Source: Sphingomonas sp. BAUL-RG-20F-R05-02 (GTDB taxonomy: Bacteria > Pseudomonadota > Alphaproteobacteria > Sphingomonadales > Sphingomonadaceae). Taken from it: a DNA stretch of 64,000 nucleotides. The stretch is from the NCBI RefSeq assembly GCF_022662305.1, contig NZ_JAKNQH010000004.1:62001-126000 (forward strand), given 5' to 3'. Below the pieces are notes generated by a model that made no database searches, was not told the origin of the DNA, and saw only the letters and a list, made by a program, of their open reading frames with translations. Shown here piece after piece: positions 1 through 8,711 of the stretch. Made by a program: the position numbers and the translations under genes. The number at the start of each line of letters is the position of its first letter. Positions within the stretch are counted from its first letter, which is position 1.

Positions 1-90
1 GGCTTATCGGTTCAGGCGAGCACGGGCACCTGCTGCATGGACCTGACCCAGCTTGTCGAAACGAGCCTGTCGGTGTGGCCGACCAAATAG
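1..90 (+). CDS. 3' end of an unidentified gene (partial)
   Basis: Frame 1 is open from the first base to a TAG at 88-90, giving 29 residues that end in LSVWPTK. Most codons end in G or C, as in the real genes nearby, so it is probably the tail of a gene whose body lies outside the window. The piece is too short to assign a family. It has two adjacent cysteines followed by MDL. A promoter/operator region starts about 30 bases after the stop. Confidence 0.35.
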   Translation, partial: GLSVQASTGTCCMDLTQLVETSLSVWPTK

Positions 91-120
91 GACGCCCGCT
101 GGCTCTAAAACTAATTTACC

Positions 121-177
121 TACCGGTACAGAATGCGGTTGACGCGGTACAGGCACTGATTATATACCGCTTGGTAT
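121..177 (+). promoter_or_regulatory. Sigma70-like promoter with two TetR-type dyads
   Basis: TTGACG at 139-144 and TATATA at 161-166 are 16 bases apart, close to the sigma70 consensus. A perfect palindrome TACCGGTA lies at 121-128, just upstream of the -35. A second dyad, ATACC-GCTT-GGTAT, lies at 164-177 and overlaps the end of the -10. Dyads of this kind around a promoter are typical operators of TetR-family repressors of RND efflux operons. The next recognisable genes on this strand are the unknown gene at 426 and the efflux relic at 815. No TetR gene is visible in the window. Confidence 0.5.
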
Positions 178-425
178 CGAAGCCGGGAGCGACAAACAGC
201 CCGGTGTAGCGGCGGAAGGGAAACGCCCATGAGAAAACCTACCGGCTGATTTTCAGCGGCCGCATGTACGCGTGCCGCTTTAGCGTTCCACATCATCTGC
301 ATCAAAAACACGGCGGAGCGTGACTCCACGGTCGCCGATGTTTGCTCAATTCACCCAAGCCGCCGGTCCTCGCGACGCATCAGCGTCGCGTAACGGTGCC
401 ACGCGGCTGCTCAAGGGGACTGACC
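178..425. other. Non-coding leader with a hairpin
   Basis: I see no supported gene here. An ATG at 231 with an upstream AAGGGA opens a frame of only six codons. A strong hairpin, CGCGACGC-ATCA-GCGTCGCG, sits at 371-390, about 35 bases before the start of the next gene; it could be a leader structure or an attenuator. Short open frames on the minus strand have poor codon use and look like shadows. Confidence 0.4.
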
Positions 426-818
426 ATGGCCTATCTCGATCTCGAACATCCCTTCGCCGCCCCGGCGACCAGCCGCCAGAGCGCCGATGCGCCGGCTGCC
501 CCCGCTTTCTCTGCGCTCGAATGGAGCGTCATCGCGGTCGCCCGCCGCGACAAGATCAGCAGCCTGAGCGAGCCCGGTCCGGTGTCGCGTGCGTTCGGCG
601 GGCTGTTCGGTCTCGGCAGGACGTCGCGTTTGGCCGAACCAAAGCTGGAAACGCTGCGCCGGCTGGCAGTGCACGCATGGCGGCGTGGTTACGCGCTGCC
701 TGCCTCCGAGGTCGCCGCGTTCCTGACGGCCGGCTTCAGCATGGCGCAGGCGGAGCTGCTGGTGGCGAGCGTCACTGGTGGCACGGTCGGGTCGCTGGCG
801 TGGAAGATAGCGGCATGA
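426..818 (+). CDS. Conserved-looking hypothetical protein, 130 aa
   Basis: The ATG at 426 is preceded by AAGGGG at a suitable distance, so it is preferred over the longer upstream frame. The 130-residue product has a flexible Ala/Pro-rich start, then a stretch containing VIAVARRDKISSLSEPG, and an Arg-rich helix followed by an Ala-rich C-terminus. It has no signal peptide or clear membrane segment. I do not recognise the family. Its last bases overlap (ATGA) the start of the efflux-adaptor relic at 815, so it was once translationally coupled to the efflux operon and may have belonged to it. Confidence 0.6.
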   Translation: MAYLDLEHPFAAPATSRQSADAPAAPAFSALEWSVIAVARRDKISSLSEPGPVSRAFGGLFGLGRTSRLAEPKLETLRRLAVHAWRRGYALPASEVAAFLTAGFSMAQAELLVASVTGGTVGSLAWKIAA

Positions 819-1427
819 ACATGGAAACCCACATCGAGACCGCCGAAGCGAGACCGATCTCGCGCGGCTGGTCGAGGATGCCGGGTTGGAAGCGCTCGCC
901 ACGATCTTGCTGGCGGTGATCGGCTATGCCGGTGCTAAGCTGGTTGCGCCTGCGCCACGGTGGCGAGCCCGCTGGTGTGCGACGTCAACAAATGGCACGA
1001 TTACGTCGGCCGCTTCTCGCCTAGCCGCTCGGTAAAGAAACGCCCGCGCGCCGATGGCGAAGTGGCCAGCGGCAACCGCGACGGCGATGTTGCGCGGAAA
1101 GGCCAGTTGCTGTTTACCACCAACGCGCGCCCGTATGCGTCACAATTCGGCGAAGCCAGAGCCAATGTCGGCAGCGCGGCCAGTGCGCTGACGCTGTCCA
1201 AATCCGTTCTCAGCCACACTATCGGGCTAGCGCGCCAGCGCGAAGGCACGATCGACTTCCTGACGGTATTGGATGCGCAGCGGACCTTCGCCGACGCGGA
1301 TGCGGACCTTGCGACGGCGGACGTCCGCATCGCGGATGCACAGGTCGATCTGTTCCGGTCCTTGGGAGGCGGGTGGTCGGCGCCGTCGGTCGCGACGACC
1401 GGCGCGGGCGATCACGCGGGGCGCTAG
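815..1427 (+). pseudogene. Relic of an RND efflux adaptor fused to an outer-membrane efflux protein
   Basis: Three reading frames must be joined to read it. The ATG at 815 gives MNMETHIETAEA. A second frame continues with a membrane anchor (ALATILLAVIGYAGAKLVAP). A third frame from about 959 reads VASPLVCDVNKWHDYVGRFS and then RDGDVARKGQLLF and ARPYASQFGEAR, the biotinyl-lipoyl-like start of a HlyD/AcrA-type adaptor. From about residue 75 of that frame the text changes to REGTIDFLTVLDAQRT and ends in FRSLGGGW, the C-terminal signature of NodT/OprM-type outer-membrane efflux proteins. The rest of the adaptor, the whole RND pump and most of the outer-membrane protein are gone, which points to one large internal deletion plus point frameshifts. 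Confidence 0.75.
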
Positions 1428-1454
1428 CCGCGGACGATGCTGAGGTGGAGCCGG

Positions 1455-1619
1455 TCAGAACCAGAGGCGGGCGAGGCAGTACAGTCCCACCCACAATGCG
1501 AGACTGATCGGCAGCGCCGCCACTATGCCGGCGATCGGCCCGCGCCTGACACTGTTGTCGGCTAGCGTGTCCTGCGTCGCTTGCAGCTCGTAAGCGGCGA
1601 CGATCGGTCCTTCATACAT
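1455..1619 (-). CDS. Small single-pass membrane protein, 54 aa
   Basis: This short gene has an ATG at 1619 with AAGGAG about 7 bases upstream and a TGA at 1455. The product starts MYEGPIVAAYELQATQ, continues with a charged stretch, and then has one clear membrane helix (IAGIVAALPISLALWVGLYCLA) before ending RLWF. The start signal, codon use and helix make it credible. No family is recognised. It stands alone between the efflux relic and the ribbon-helix-helix gene. Confidence 0.6.
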   Translation of the reverse strand: MYEGPIVAAYELQATQDTLADNSVRRGPIAGIVAALPISLALWVGLYCLARLWF

Positions 1620-1708
1620 CTGGCATCTCCTTGATCATAATATAGGAGGCCGGTTAAGAAATCGAAAAGCCGGGGGCTGCCCGTAGCGAATTTGTACGTA
1701 AGCCGGCG

Positions 1709-1966
1709 CTAACCGGATGCAACGCTTGCGACGAACAGCCAGCTACGGATCGCGCTGGCGAGATTTGGTGGGTCGGCGGCGGTGATCCGCACGGCATCGA
1801 TTTCGGCGATCAGCGCGCTGAGCGGTAGTGCATGGTCGCGCGCCGCAGCTTCGAGCGCCTGCCAGAACACCGGTTCGAGGCTGATCGACGTCGGGTGTCC
1901 GGCGATCGTCACCGAACGTTTGACCGGGCCGGTGAACCCGGCCTGCGGCGCGACGATCCGCGTCAA
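1709..1966 (-). CDS. Ribbon-helix-helix domain protein (RHH_4 type)
   Basis: The reading frame contains KRSVTIAGHPTSISLEP, then VFWQALEAAARDHALPLSAL and IAEIDAVR, and ends with LASAIRSWLF. This is the full layout of the RHH_4 family (PF13467), small probable DNA-binding proteins common in alphaproteobacteria. The most likely start is a TTG at 1966 that overlaps the TGA of the preceding gene (ATTGA), giving 85 residues. A later GTG would cut into the domain. It is the last gene of the cobS-cobT strand, probably translated by coupling. Its target is unknown. Confidence 0.7.
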   Translation of the reverse strand: MTRIVAPQAGFTGPVKRSVTIAGHPTSISLEPVFWQALEAAARDHALPLSALIAEIDAVRITAADPPNLASAIRSWLFVASVASG

Positions 1967-2559
1967 TGGACTGAACAGCCGTCGGTGCGGTTCGCCCCGC
2001 TGAACCCGACGGGCAGCGGCACGCCGAGCAGGTCGCGCAACGCGAGATCCGCGTTGCAATAGCGCCGTTCGCTGTGCAGCGTTGCGAGTCTGCGGAACTG
2101 CAGCGGCGGGCCGATCCCATCACCAGTCTTTACCAGTCTATCGACGCGCACCGACGCGCGTTCATGGTCCGCCAGCGGCCGTCCGGGCGTGGTATCGAGC
2201 CGCGCGCTCAGCACCAGGCTGGCTGGCGCTCCGCCGATGGTCGCGCGCGCAAACCGGACGGTGCCGAGGACACGCTCTCCATCGAACGGCGCATCGCGGA
2301 TGATCTCGCCACCGTCCGCTGTGCTGGCCACGCCGACGGGATTGCCCTCGCTCCGTCCGGTCAACACCATCCAGACGTGATAGCCATGCGCGTTCCCATT
2401 GCCGCGCCATGCTTCGATGATCGTTGCAGCACCGCCGCCGGGCAGGAAGCCGGGCACGCGATTGCTGCCGGGACGAAGCGCGATCGGCGCAAGGTGGTCG
2501 ATCTTCGGTGCAGGTGCAGCCGCCACCGCAAGCAGCGCAAGCGGGAGCAGCGCCCGCAT
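1963..2559 (-). CDS. Secreted protein with CarG-like features
   Basis: The 198-residue product starts with a signal peptide ([19 protein letters not shown]). It then reads IALRPGSNRV, ATIIEAWRGNGNAHGYHVW and later HSERRYCNADLALRDLL. The AWR-N-NAHG-H pattern recalls CarG-like periplasmic beta-proteins first described in carbapenem self-resistance, but the match is by eye and the role is not known. The ATG overlaps the cobT stop (TGATG), and a GTG one codon earlier is also possible. The downstream RHH gene overlaps its stop. The tight packing suggests co-transcription with cobST. Confidence 0.6.
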   Translation of the reverse strand: MRALLPLALLAVAAAPAPKIDHLAPIALRPGSNRVPGFLPGGGAATIIEAWRGNGNAHGYHVWMVLTGRSEGNPVGVASTADGGEIIRDAPFDGERVLGTVRFARATIGGAPASLVLSARLDTTPGRPLADHERASVRVDRLVKTGDGIGPPLQFRRLATLHSERRYCNADLALRDLLGVPLPVGFSGANRTDGCSVH

Positions 2560-4391
2560 CACGGCGTATCGAACAGCGCCGCAAGCTGTTCGATGATCGT
2601 CCCGCCAAGCTGTTCGGCATCCATGATCGTGACGGCGCGCGCATAATAGCGCGTCACGTCGTGCCCGATGCCGATCGCCACCAGTTCGACCGGCGAGCGG
2701 GCCTCGATCCAGCCGATCACCTGGCGCAGATGCCGTTCGAGGAAGCTGCCCGAATTGACGCTCAAGGTGGAATCATCGACCGGCGCGCCGTCCGAGATCA
2801 CCATCAGGATCTTGCGTTCCTCACGCCGCGCGATCAGCCGCGAGTGCGCCCACAGCAACGCTTCGCCGTCGATATTTTCCTTGAGCAGCCCCTCGCGCAT
2901 CATCAGCCCGAGGTTGGGCTTGGCGCGCCGCCACGGCTCGTCCGCCTGTTTGTAGACGATGTGGCGAATGTCGTTGAGGCGGCCGGGCTGGGCAGGGCGG
3001 CCGGCAGCGAGCCACGCCTCCCGGCTTTGCCCGCCCTTCCACGCGCGGGTGGTGAAGCCGAGGATCTCGGTCTTGACGCCGCAGCGTTCCAGCGTGCGGG
3101 CGAGGATGTCCGCGCTGATCGCCGCGATCGAGATCGGCCGACCGCGCATCGAACCGCTATTGTCGATCAGCAGCGTGACGACCGTGTCGCGGAACTCGGT
3201 CTCGCGCTCGATCTTGTAGCTCAGCGACAGCATCGGGTTGACGACGATCCGCGCCAGCCTCGCTGCGTCGAGGATCCCTTCCTCCTGGTCGAAATCCCAA
3301 CTGCGGCTCTGCTGCGCCATCAGCCGGCGTTGCAGCCGGTTGGCGAGTTTCGTGACCGCGCCCTGCAAGTGGACGAGTTGCTGGTCGAGATAGGCGCGCA
3401 GACGGATCAGCTCGTCGGCGTCGCACAGATCGGTTGCCGCGACCACCTCGTCGAACTTGGTGGTCCACGCCTTGTATTCGAACTGCGGCGGGAAATCGGA
3501 CGTCGGGCGGTTGGGGCGGGTCGGCAGCATGCCGTCCTCGCCGTCGTCGCCGGGTTCGCCCTCGCCATCGTCAAACTGCTGGTCGTCGCGGTCTTCACCT
3601 TCGCCGTCCTGCTCTTCGCTGTCGCTGTCGGAGCCGCGCGCCTCGATCTCGCCTTCGCCCTGCTCGCTTTCGGAATCGCCCTCGTCAGTATCGTCGGTCT
3701 GTTCCTGCTCATCAGTGCCTTCCTCCTCCGACCCGCCCTCATCGGTTTCCTCGGGCACCAGTTCGCCCTCGACGAGATCGAGATCCTGAAGCAGCCGCGT
3801 GGTGAGGCCAGCGAACGCGCGCTGGTCGTCGATCGCCAGTGCCAGCGCGTCGAGGTTGCCGCCGGCGTTGCGCTCGATCCAGTCGCGCACCAACGCAAGG
3901 CCGGGCGCGGCCGCAGCGGGGGACTGCTTCCCGCTCAGCCGCTCGCGTACGATCAGCCCGAGCGCGGTCGACAGCGGCACCTCGTCGCGGTTGCGCGCGC
4001 GGGTGATTGGATCGGTGCGCAGCTTGGCGTCGAGCGCTGTCGCGAGATTGTCGGAGATGCCGGCAAACCCGCGTGCACCGATCGCCTCGACCCGCGCGTC
4101 CTCGACCGCATCGAATACCGCGCGCGCCACGGCTTCGGCCGGCGCACCCCGGTCGTGCAATTTGGCATCGTGATGCCGCAGACGCAGCGCGAAGCCGTCG
4201 GCGAACCCGCGTGCCTCCGCTACCTGCGCGGCGGGCAGGTTGCGCGCCGGCATCGGCACCTTGATGTGCTTGCCGGACTGCACGGGCGCATCGGCGGTGA
4301 AGCCAAGCTCCACCTCCGGCTCACGCGACAGCGCGCGCGTCGTGCCGCCGAGCACGGTCTTGAAGCGGTCTAGCGGGGTCTCGGTGGCCAT
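2559..4391 (-). CDS. cobT: Cobaltochelatase subunit CobT
   Basis: CobT works with CobS and CobN to insert cobalt into hydrogenobyrinate a,c-diamide in aerobic cobalamin synthesis. The ATG at 4391 ([11 protein letters not shown]) is the family start; the open frame upstream is the tail of cobS read in another phase. The 610 residues have the expected plan: an N-terminal region, a long Asp/Glu/Ser-rich acidic stretch around residues 208-290, and a C-terminal von Willebrand A domain with the MIDAS motif DNSGS near residue 408. Length is normal for the family. It lies 11 bases after cobS. CobN is not in the window. Confidence 0.95.
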   Translation of the reverse strand: MATETPLDRFKTVLGGTTRALSREPEVELGFTADAPVQSGKHIKVPMPARNLPAAQVAEARGFADGFALRLRHHDAKLHDRGAPAEAVARAVFDAVEDARVEAIGARGFAGISDNLATALDAKLRTDPITRARNRDEVPLSTALGLIVRERLSGKQSPAAAAPGLALVRDWIERNAGGNLDALALAIDDQRAFAGLTTRLLQDLDLVEGELVPEETDEGGSEEEGTDEQEQTDDTDEGDSESEQGEGEIEARGSDSDSEEQDGEGEDRDDQQFDDGEGEPGDDGEDGMLPTRPNRPTSDFPPQFEYKAWTTKFDEVVAATDLCDADELIRLRAYLDQQLVHLQGAVTKLANRLQRRLMAQQSRSWDFDQEEGILDAARLARIVVNPMLSLSYKIERETEFRDTVVTLLIDNSGSMRGRPISIAAISADILARTLERCGVKTEILGFTTRAWKGGQSREAWLAAGRPAQPGRLNDIRHIVYKQADEPWRRAKPNLGLMMREGLLKENIDGEALLWAHSRLIARREERKILMVISDGAPVDDSTLSVNSGSFLERHLRQVIGWIEARSPVELVAIGIGHDVTRYYARAVTIMDAEQLGGTIIEQLAALFDTP

Positions 4392-4402
4392 CGGCTGTCC
4401 GG

Positions 4403-5407
4403 TTACGCCTTCGCGACCACGCTCTCGGGCAAGTCCTTGCCGAACACGCGCTGATAATATTCCGCCACCAGCGGCCGCTCGGCCTCGTCGCACTTGTTGA
4501 GGAACGACAGGCGGAACGCGAAACCGATATCACCGAAGATCAGCGTGTTCTGCGCCCAGGTGATGACGGTGCGCGGGCTCATCACGGTCGAGATATCGCC
4601 GTTCATGAAGCCACGCCGGGTGAGGTCCGCAACCTTGACCATCTGCTCGACGGTCTGCTTGCCCTCCGGCTTGTCGTATTCGCCCGACTTGGCCAGCACG
4701 ATCTGCGCCTCAACCTTGGCGGGCAGATAGTTGAGCGTGACGACGATGTTCCAGCGGTCCATCTGACCCTGGTTGATCTGCTGCGTGCCATGATACAGCC
4801 CGCTGGTATCGCCGAGGCCAATCGTGTTGGCGGTGGCGAACAGACGGAACCACGGGGAGGGGCGGATCACGCGGTTCTGGTCGAGCAGGGTCAGCTTGCC
4901 CTCGGTCTCCAGCACGCGCTGGATCACGAACATTACGTCCGGGCGCCCGGCGTCATATTCGTCGAACACCAGCGCGGTCGGCGTCTGGAGCGCCCAGGGC
5001 AGCAGCCCCTCGCGGAATTCGGTGACCTGCTGGCCGTCCTTCAGCACGATCGCGTCGCGGCCGACCAGATCGATGCGGCTGATATGCGCGTCGAGGTTGA
5101 TACGGATGCACGGCCAGTTGAGGCGCGCGGCGACCTGCTCGATATGGCTCGATTTGCCGGTGCCGTGATAGCCCTGCACCATCACGCGGCGGTTGTGCGC
5201 GAAACCGGCGCAGATCGCCAGCGTGGTATCCTTGTCGAACACATAGGCCGGGTCGAGATCGGGCACGCGTTCATCCGCTTCGCTGAAGGCGGGGACCTCC
5301 ATGTCCGAATCGATGCCGAACAGGTCACGGACCTTGGCCATGCGGTCGGGCGCGTCGAGGATCGTCGTCTCGCGGCTGTCGGGCTGGGTGTTGGGAATGT
5401 CGGTCAT
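4403..5407 (-). CDS. cobS: Cobaltochelatase subunit CobS (AAA+ ATPase)
   Basis: CobS is the MoxR-like AAA+ ATPase that forms rings with CobT and drives cobalt chelation. The 334-residue product is of standard length. It carries a Walker A at about residues 79-87 (GYHGTGKSS), a Walker B-type [10 protein letters not shown] near residue 142, and the sensor-like LFATANT. The N-terminal part ([20 protein letters not shown]) is typical of CobS. It is the first gene of the cobS-cobT-(secreted protein)-(RHH protein) series on the minus strand. Confidence 0.96.
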   Translation of the reverse strand: MTDIPNTQPDSRETTILDAPDRMAKVRDLFGIDSDMEVPAFSEADERVPDLDPAYVFDKDTTLAICAGFAHNRRVMVQGYHGTGKSSHIEQVAARLNWPCIRINLDAHISRIDLVGRDAIVLKDGQQVTEFREGLLPWALQTPTALVFDEYDAGRPDVMFVIQRVLETEGKLTLLDQNRVIRPSPWFRLFATANTIGLGDTSGLYHGTQQINQGQMDRWNIVVTLNYLPAKVEAQIVLAKSGEYDKPEGKQTVEQMVKVADLTRRGFMNGDISTVMSPRTVITWAQNTLIFGDIGFAFRLSFLNKCDEAERPLVAEYYQRVFGKDLPESVVAKA

Positions 5408-5726
5408 GTCGTCTGCGTACCGTGATAAGAGCTGTCGCGAAGCCCCCTAACGCATCGCGCGCGCAAACGGCACTCCGCTTTGTTCACTGCGAACGATATT
5501 GCCTTGCGTCAAGCCGTCGTCGCCAAGCGTAGCGGCGGCATCGTGCGTTACGTTCGATACTCCTGCGTCGCATTCGTCATGCAAGATGAGCCAGGAGACG
5601 TTGGCGACGAGCCAGCGGATCTTCTTGAACTTGCCGGTCGACGACGTGACGAATCGATCGCCGCAGGCGGAGGCGCGGGGCTGAACCCGACCGCGCCGCC
5701 CGGCGGCGGGCGGGCGCGAACCGGGA
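5408..5726. other. Intergenic region without a supported gene
   Basis: These 319 bases separate the DnaJ-like gene from cobS, both on the minus strand, so the promoter of cobS should lie here. Frames are open on both strands, but none has a ribosome-binding site or a recognisable product. I see no clear promoter or terminator and no repeat. Confidence 0.4.
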
Positions 5727-6341
5727 TCACGCGAAGGCGCGTGCGCTCTTGAGGTGCGTGTAAGCCGCGATGACGTCCTGTAGCTTCTTCTCAAAGCTGC
5801 GATCGCCGCCGTTGCGGTCCGGATGATATTTGCGGACGAGCTCGGCATAGCGCTGGCGCAGGCCACGCCGATCGACATCGGTCGACAGCTCCAGCACCTT
5901 CAGCGCGCGCCGATCAACGTCGGACAGCGGCTTGCCGTCCTGCCGTGACGCGGCCGCCTGGGTACGCTCGCGGAAACGCGCGCCGATCGCGTCGAGCGGA
6001 TCGGCGAAGTCGGCCCATTTCGGTGGTCGGTCGGCGCCGCCGTTGCCTGTGAAAGCGCGCGTCTCGCGTTCCCAGCCGGCATAAGGCCGCTGCGCGTCGT
6101 GGATCTCGTCCACGCTCATACCCGCGAAAAAGTTGTAGCGGGCGTTGAACGCGCGAACATGGTCGAGGCAGAACCAGCGGTACGGGCGCGGCCCCTCAAA
6201 GTCGTTCCTAGGCCCTTCCGCCGGTGCGCGGAACTCGCCGGGCAGGTCGCAGCCGGGTTCGTCGCACACGCGCGCGCTCCCTTCCACCCGCCCATGGAAG
6301 CGGACGTTCGGTCGGTCTTTCTTTTCGGTCTGGCGTGCCAC
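5727..6341 (-). CDS. J-domain (DnaJ-like) protein
   Basis: The 204-residue product ends in a J domain: about residues 130-200 contain LKVLELSTDVDRRGLRQRY, KYHPDRNGG with the HPD loop near residue 170, and DVIAAYTHLK. It lacks the Gly/Phe region and zinc centre of true DnaJ, so it is a J-domain co-chaperone that would stimulate a DnaK-type Hsp70. The N-terminal half has a CDEPGC pair of cysteines and an RPYRWFCLDHVRAFN block of the kind seen in alphaproteobacterial J-domain proteins. It is divergent from bolA with only 40 bases between them. Confidence 0.88.
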   Translation of the reverse strand: MARQTEKKDRPNVRFHGRVEGSARVCDEPGCDLPGEFRAPAEGPRNDFEGPRPYRWFCLDHVRAFNARYNFFAGMSVDEIHDAQRPYAGWERETRAFTGNGGADRPPKWADFADPLDAIGARFRERTQAAASRQDGKPLSDVDRRALKVLELSTDVDRRGLRQRYAELVRKYHPDRNGGDRSFEKKLQDVIAAYTHLKSARAFA

Positions 6342-6381
6342 GCCGGCTCCCTGAAATGCTGAAACGGACTATATAGGCGCG

Positions 6382-6666
6382 ATGAACACGCTCGCCACCG
6401 GCTCCGTCGCGGATCAGATCGCCGCCCGTCTCACCACCGCGCTCGCGCCCTCGCTGCTGGAGGTGGTCAACGACAGCCACCACCACGCCGGCCACATGGG
6501 CGACGACAAATCGGGGGAATCGCATTTCACCGTCATCATCGAAAGCGCGGCCTTTGTCGGCATCTCGCGCGTTCAACGGCAGCGGCTCGTCAACCAGGCG
6601 CTGGCGGAGCTGCTCGCCGAGCGCATCCACGCGCTGGCGATCAAGGCACGCGCGCCGGGAGAATGA
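6382..6666 (+). CDS. bolA: BolA family protein
   Basis: The 94-residue protein is of normal size for BolA. It shows the helix-strand pattern of the class II KH-like fold: ALAPSLLEVVNDSHHHAGH, then ESHFTVIIESAAFVGISRVQ with the conserved Arg, and LVNQALAELL. BolA proteins pair with monothiol glutaredoxins in iron-sulfur handling or affect transcription. No glutaredoxin gene is present here. It is the first gene of a tightly packed five-gene chain. Confidence 0.9.
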   Translation: MNTLATGSVADQIAARLTTALAPSLLEVVNDSHHHAGHMGDDKSGESHFTVIIESAAFVGISRVQRQRLVNQALAELLAERIHALAIKARAPGE

Positions 6667-6667
6667 G

Positions 6668-7375
6668 ATGAGCTATTCCTTATGGTACTGGCCCGACCTG
6701 CAAGGGCGCGGCGAGTTCGTACGCCTCGCGATGGAGGCGGGCGACATCGCTTACGTTGACCGCGCGCGCGCCGCTGGCGCCGAGGCGTTGCTGGCGGATC
6801 TTGAGGGGCTCACCGGGCGCGGGGCGTTTGCGCCGCCGTATCTCGAAACAGAGGACGGCGTGGTGTCGCAGGTCGCCAACATTCTCGCGTACCTTGGTGA
6901 AAAGCACGCCATCGCGCCGTCCGGCCGCGCCGATCGCCAGTGGCTGAACGCCGTGCAACTCACCATCGCGGATCTCGTCGCGGAGGTGCACAACGTTCAC
7001 CATCCCGTCGCGTTGATGGCGTACTACGACGATCAGAGGCCCGAGGCCGCCCGCGCCGCCGCGCAATTCCGCGAGGAACGCCTGCCCAAATTCCTCGGCT
7101 ATTTCGAGAAAGCGCTGGCCGCCAATCCGGGCGACTGGCTGATGGGGGAGACGTGGAGCTACGGCGACACCTCGTTGTACCAGGTCGTCGCGGGGCTGCG
7201 GTATATGTTCCCCAGGCGGATGGCGGCGATTGAAGGCGATTACCCGGCGCTGATCGCGCTGTACGACCGTGTTGCCGCACTTGATGGTATCGCAGCGTAT
7301 CTCGCCAGCGATCGTCGCATCGGGTTCAACACGGACGGCATCTTTCGCCATTATCCCGAACTCGACGCCGTATGA
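6668..7375 (+). CDS. Glutathione S-transferase
   Basis: The ATG at 6668, one base after the bolA stop, gives 235 residues (MSYSLWYWPDLQGRGEFVRL). The N-terminal thioredoxin-like domain has a Tyr near the active position and a Pro-containing turn followed by ETEDGVVSQVANILAYLG, the glutathione-binding motif with its Ser/Asp-like element. The C-terminal half is alpha-helical. The layout resembles sigma/mu-like GSTs of bacteria. The substrate is unknown. The next gene overlaps its stop codon (ATGA). Confidence 0.85.
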   Translation: MSYSLWYWPDLQGRGEFVRLAMEAGDIAYVDRARAAGAEALLADLEGLTGRGAFAPPYLETEDGVVSQVANILAYLGEKHAIAPSGRADRQWLNAVQLTIADLVAEVHNVHHPVALMAYYDDQRPEAARAAAQFREERLPKFLGYFEKALAANPGDWLMGETWSYGDTSLYQVVAGLRYMFPRRMAAIEGDYPALIALYDRVAALDGIAAYLASDRRIGFNTDGIFRHYPELDAV

Positions 7376-7815
7376 GCGAACGCAAACAGCGCCCGGCCGC
7401 ACGCATCCTGCTGCTGGACGGGGAGGGTAAAATCCTGCTGTTCCGCTTCACGCCGCATGATCGGCCGCCGTTCTGGTGCACGCCGGGCGGCGCGGTCGAT
7501 CCGGGCGAAAGCTACGAAGCGGCGGCGCGGCGCGAACTGTTCGAGGAGACCGGCATCGTCGCGGAACCCGGACCGGAGGTCGCGCGCCGGATCGCCGACT
7601 TCATCACGCTGGACGGTGTAGCCGTCACCGGCGACGAACGCTATTTCCTGATCCGCGCCGACACGGTCGAGGTCGATACCAGCGGCCACACCCCGCTCGA
7701 ACAGCGGGTGATGCAGGAATGGCGTTGGTTCGCCCGCGACGAGATCGCCGGCTTTCCCGAACCGATCTTCCCGGTCGACCTGCTCGACATGCTCGCTACG
7801 CTGGAAACGCCATGA
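7372..7815 (+). CDS. NUDIX hydrolase
   Basis: The 147-residue protein carries a complete Nudix box at about residues 39-61: GGAVDPGES, then the REL-EETG part, matching G-x5-E-x7-RE-U-x-EE-x-G-U. It should hydrolyse a nucleoside diphosphate linked to another group, with Mg2+ bound by the box glutamates. The exact substrate cannot be read from the sequence. It overlaps the GST upstream and the pirin gene downstream by four bases each, so it is translationally coupled to both. Confidence 0.92.
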   Translation: MSERKQRPAARILLLDGEGKILLFRFTPHDRPPFWCTPGGAVDPGESYEAAARRELFEETGIVAEPGPEVARRIADFITLDGVAVTGDERYFLIRADTVEVDTSGHTPLEQRVMQEWRWFARDEIAGFPEPIFPVDLLDMLATLETP

Positions 7816-8711
7816 CAGACGACCTCATCCTCCAGACTTTGCTGCCCGTCACGCACGATCTCGGCGGCTTCAAGGTGCACCGTACCTTGCCGGCGAAACC
7901 GCGGACGATGGTGGGGCCATTCATCTTCTTCGACCAGATGGGACCGGCTCATCTCCAAGCGGGTAACGGTATCGACGTGCGCCCGCACCCGCACATCAAT
8001 CTCGCCACCGTCACCTATCTGTTCGGTGGCGCGATCGGGCATCGCGATTCGATCGGCAGCGACGTGCGGATCGAACCGGGCGCGGTCAATTTGATGACGG
8101 CGGGTCACGGCATCGTCCATTCCGAACGCTCGCCCGAGGACGAACGCGGGCGCGGCCCGGAATTGTCCGGTATCCAGACCTGGCTCGCGATGCCCGAGAA
8201 GGACGAGGAAATGGACCCGGCGTTCGAGCATCAGTCCGCCGCCGACCTGCCGATGCTGCGCGACGGCGGCGTAGAGGCGCGCGTCATCATGGGCGACCTT
8301 TGGGGGCTGAGCGCGCCGACCACCAGCTACGCGCAGACGATCTATGCCGACATCGTGCTCGCCCCCGGCGGCAGCGCTCCGATCGACGCATCCGCCGATG
8401 AACGTGCGCTCTACGTCGCCTTGGGCGAGGCGACGCTGGACGGCATGACGCTGGAGCCGATGACGCTGTACGTGCTGCGCCCCGGCACTACGCCGACGCT
8501 GCGTTCTGGTGCGGGCGGGCGGGTGATGCTGGCCGGCGGCGAGGCGTTCGCGACACCGCGGCATGTATTCTGGAATTTCGTCTCCTCCAGCCGCGAGCGG
8601 ATCAACGAGGCCAAGCGCGCATGGAAGGCCGGCGCGTTCCCCAAGGTGCCGGGCGACGACAAGGAGTGGATTCCGCTTCCGGAGGTACCGCTCACGGTCA
8701 GCTACCCGTGA
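7812..8711 (+). CDS. Pirin family protein
   Basis: The 299-residue product has the double cupin layout of pirins. The metal-binding residues are visible: RPHPHINLATVTYL supplies two histidines and TAGHGIVHSE supplies a histidine and a glutamate. The pirin start (LGGFKVHRTLPA and MVGPFIFFDQMGP) and the C-terminal HVFWNFVSSSRERI block are clear. Bacterial pirins are iron proteins; some have quercetinase activity and others modulate enzymes. Length is normal. It is joined to its neighbours by stop-start overlaps. Confidence 0.93.
   Translation: MTDDLILQTLLPVTHDLGGFKVHRTLPAKPRTMVGPFIFFDQMGPAHLQAGNGIDVRPHPHINLATVTYLFGGAIGHRDSIGSDVRIEPGAVNLMTAGHGIVHSERSPEDERGRGPELSGIQTWLAMPEKDEEMDPAFEHQSAADLPMLRDGGVEARVIMGDLWGLSAPTTSYAQTIYADIVLAPGGSAPIDASADERALYVALGEATLDGMTLEPMTLYVLRPGTTPTLRSGAGGRVMLAGGEAFATPRHVFWNFVSSSRERINEAKRAWKAGAFPKVPGDDKEWIPLPEVPLTVSYP

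Noticed and set aside
371..390. Hairpin as a CRISPR or attachment site
   Set aside because: It is a single inverted repeat with no repeat-spacer pattern; no CRISPR array is visible anywhere in the window.
2424..4373. 649-codon plus-strand frame over cobT
   Set aside because: It mirrors the long cobT gene on the other strand, is full of Arg/Ala/Asp low-complexity text, and has no family motif or ribosome-binding site.
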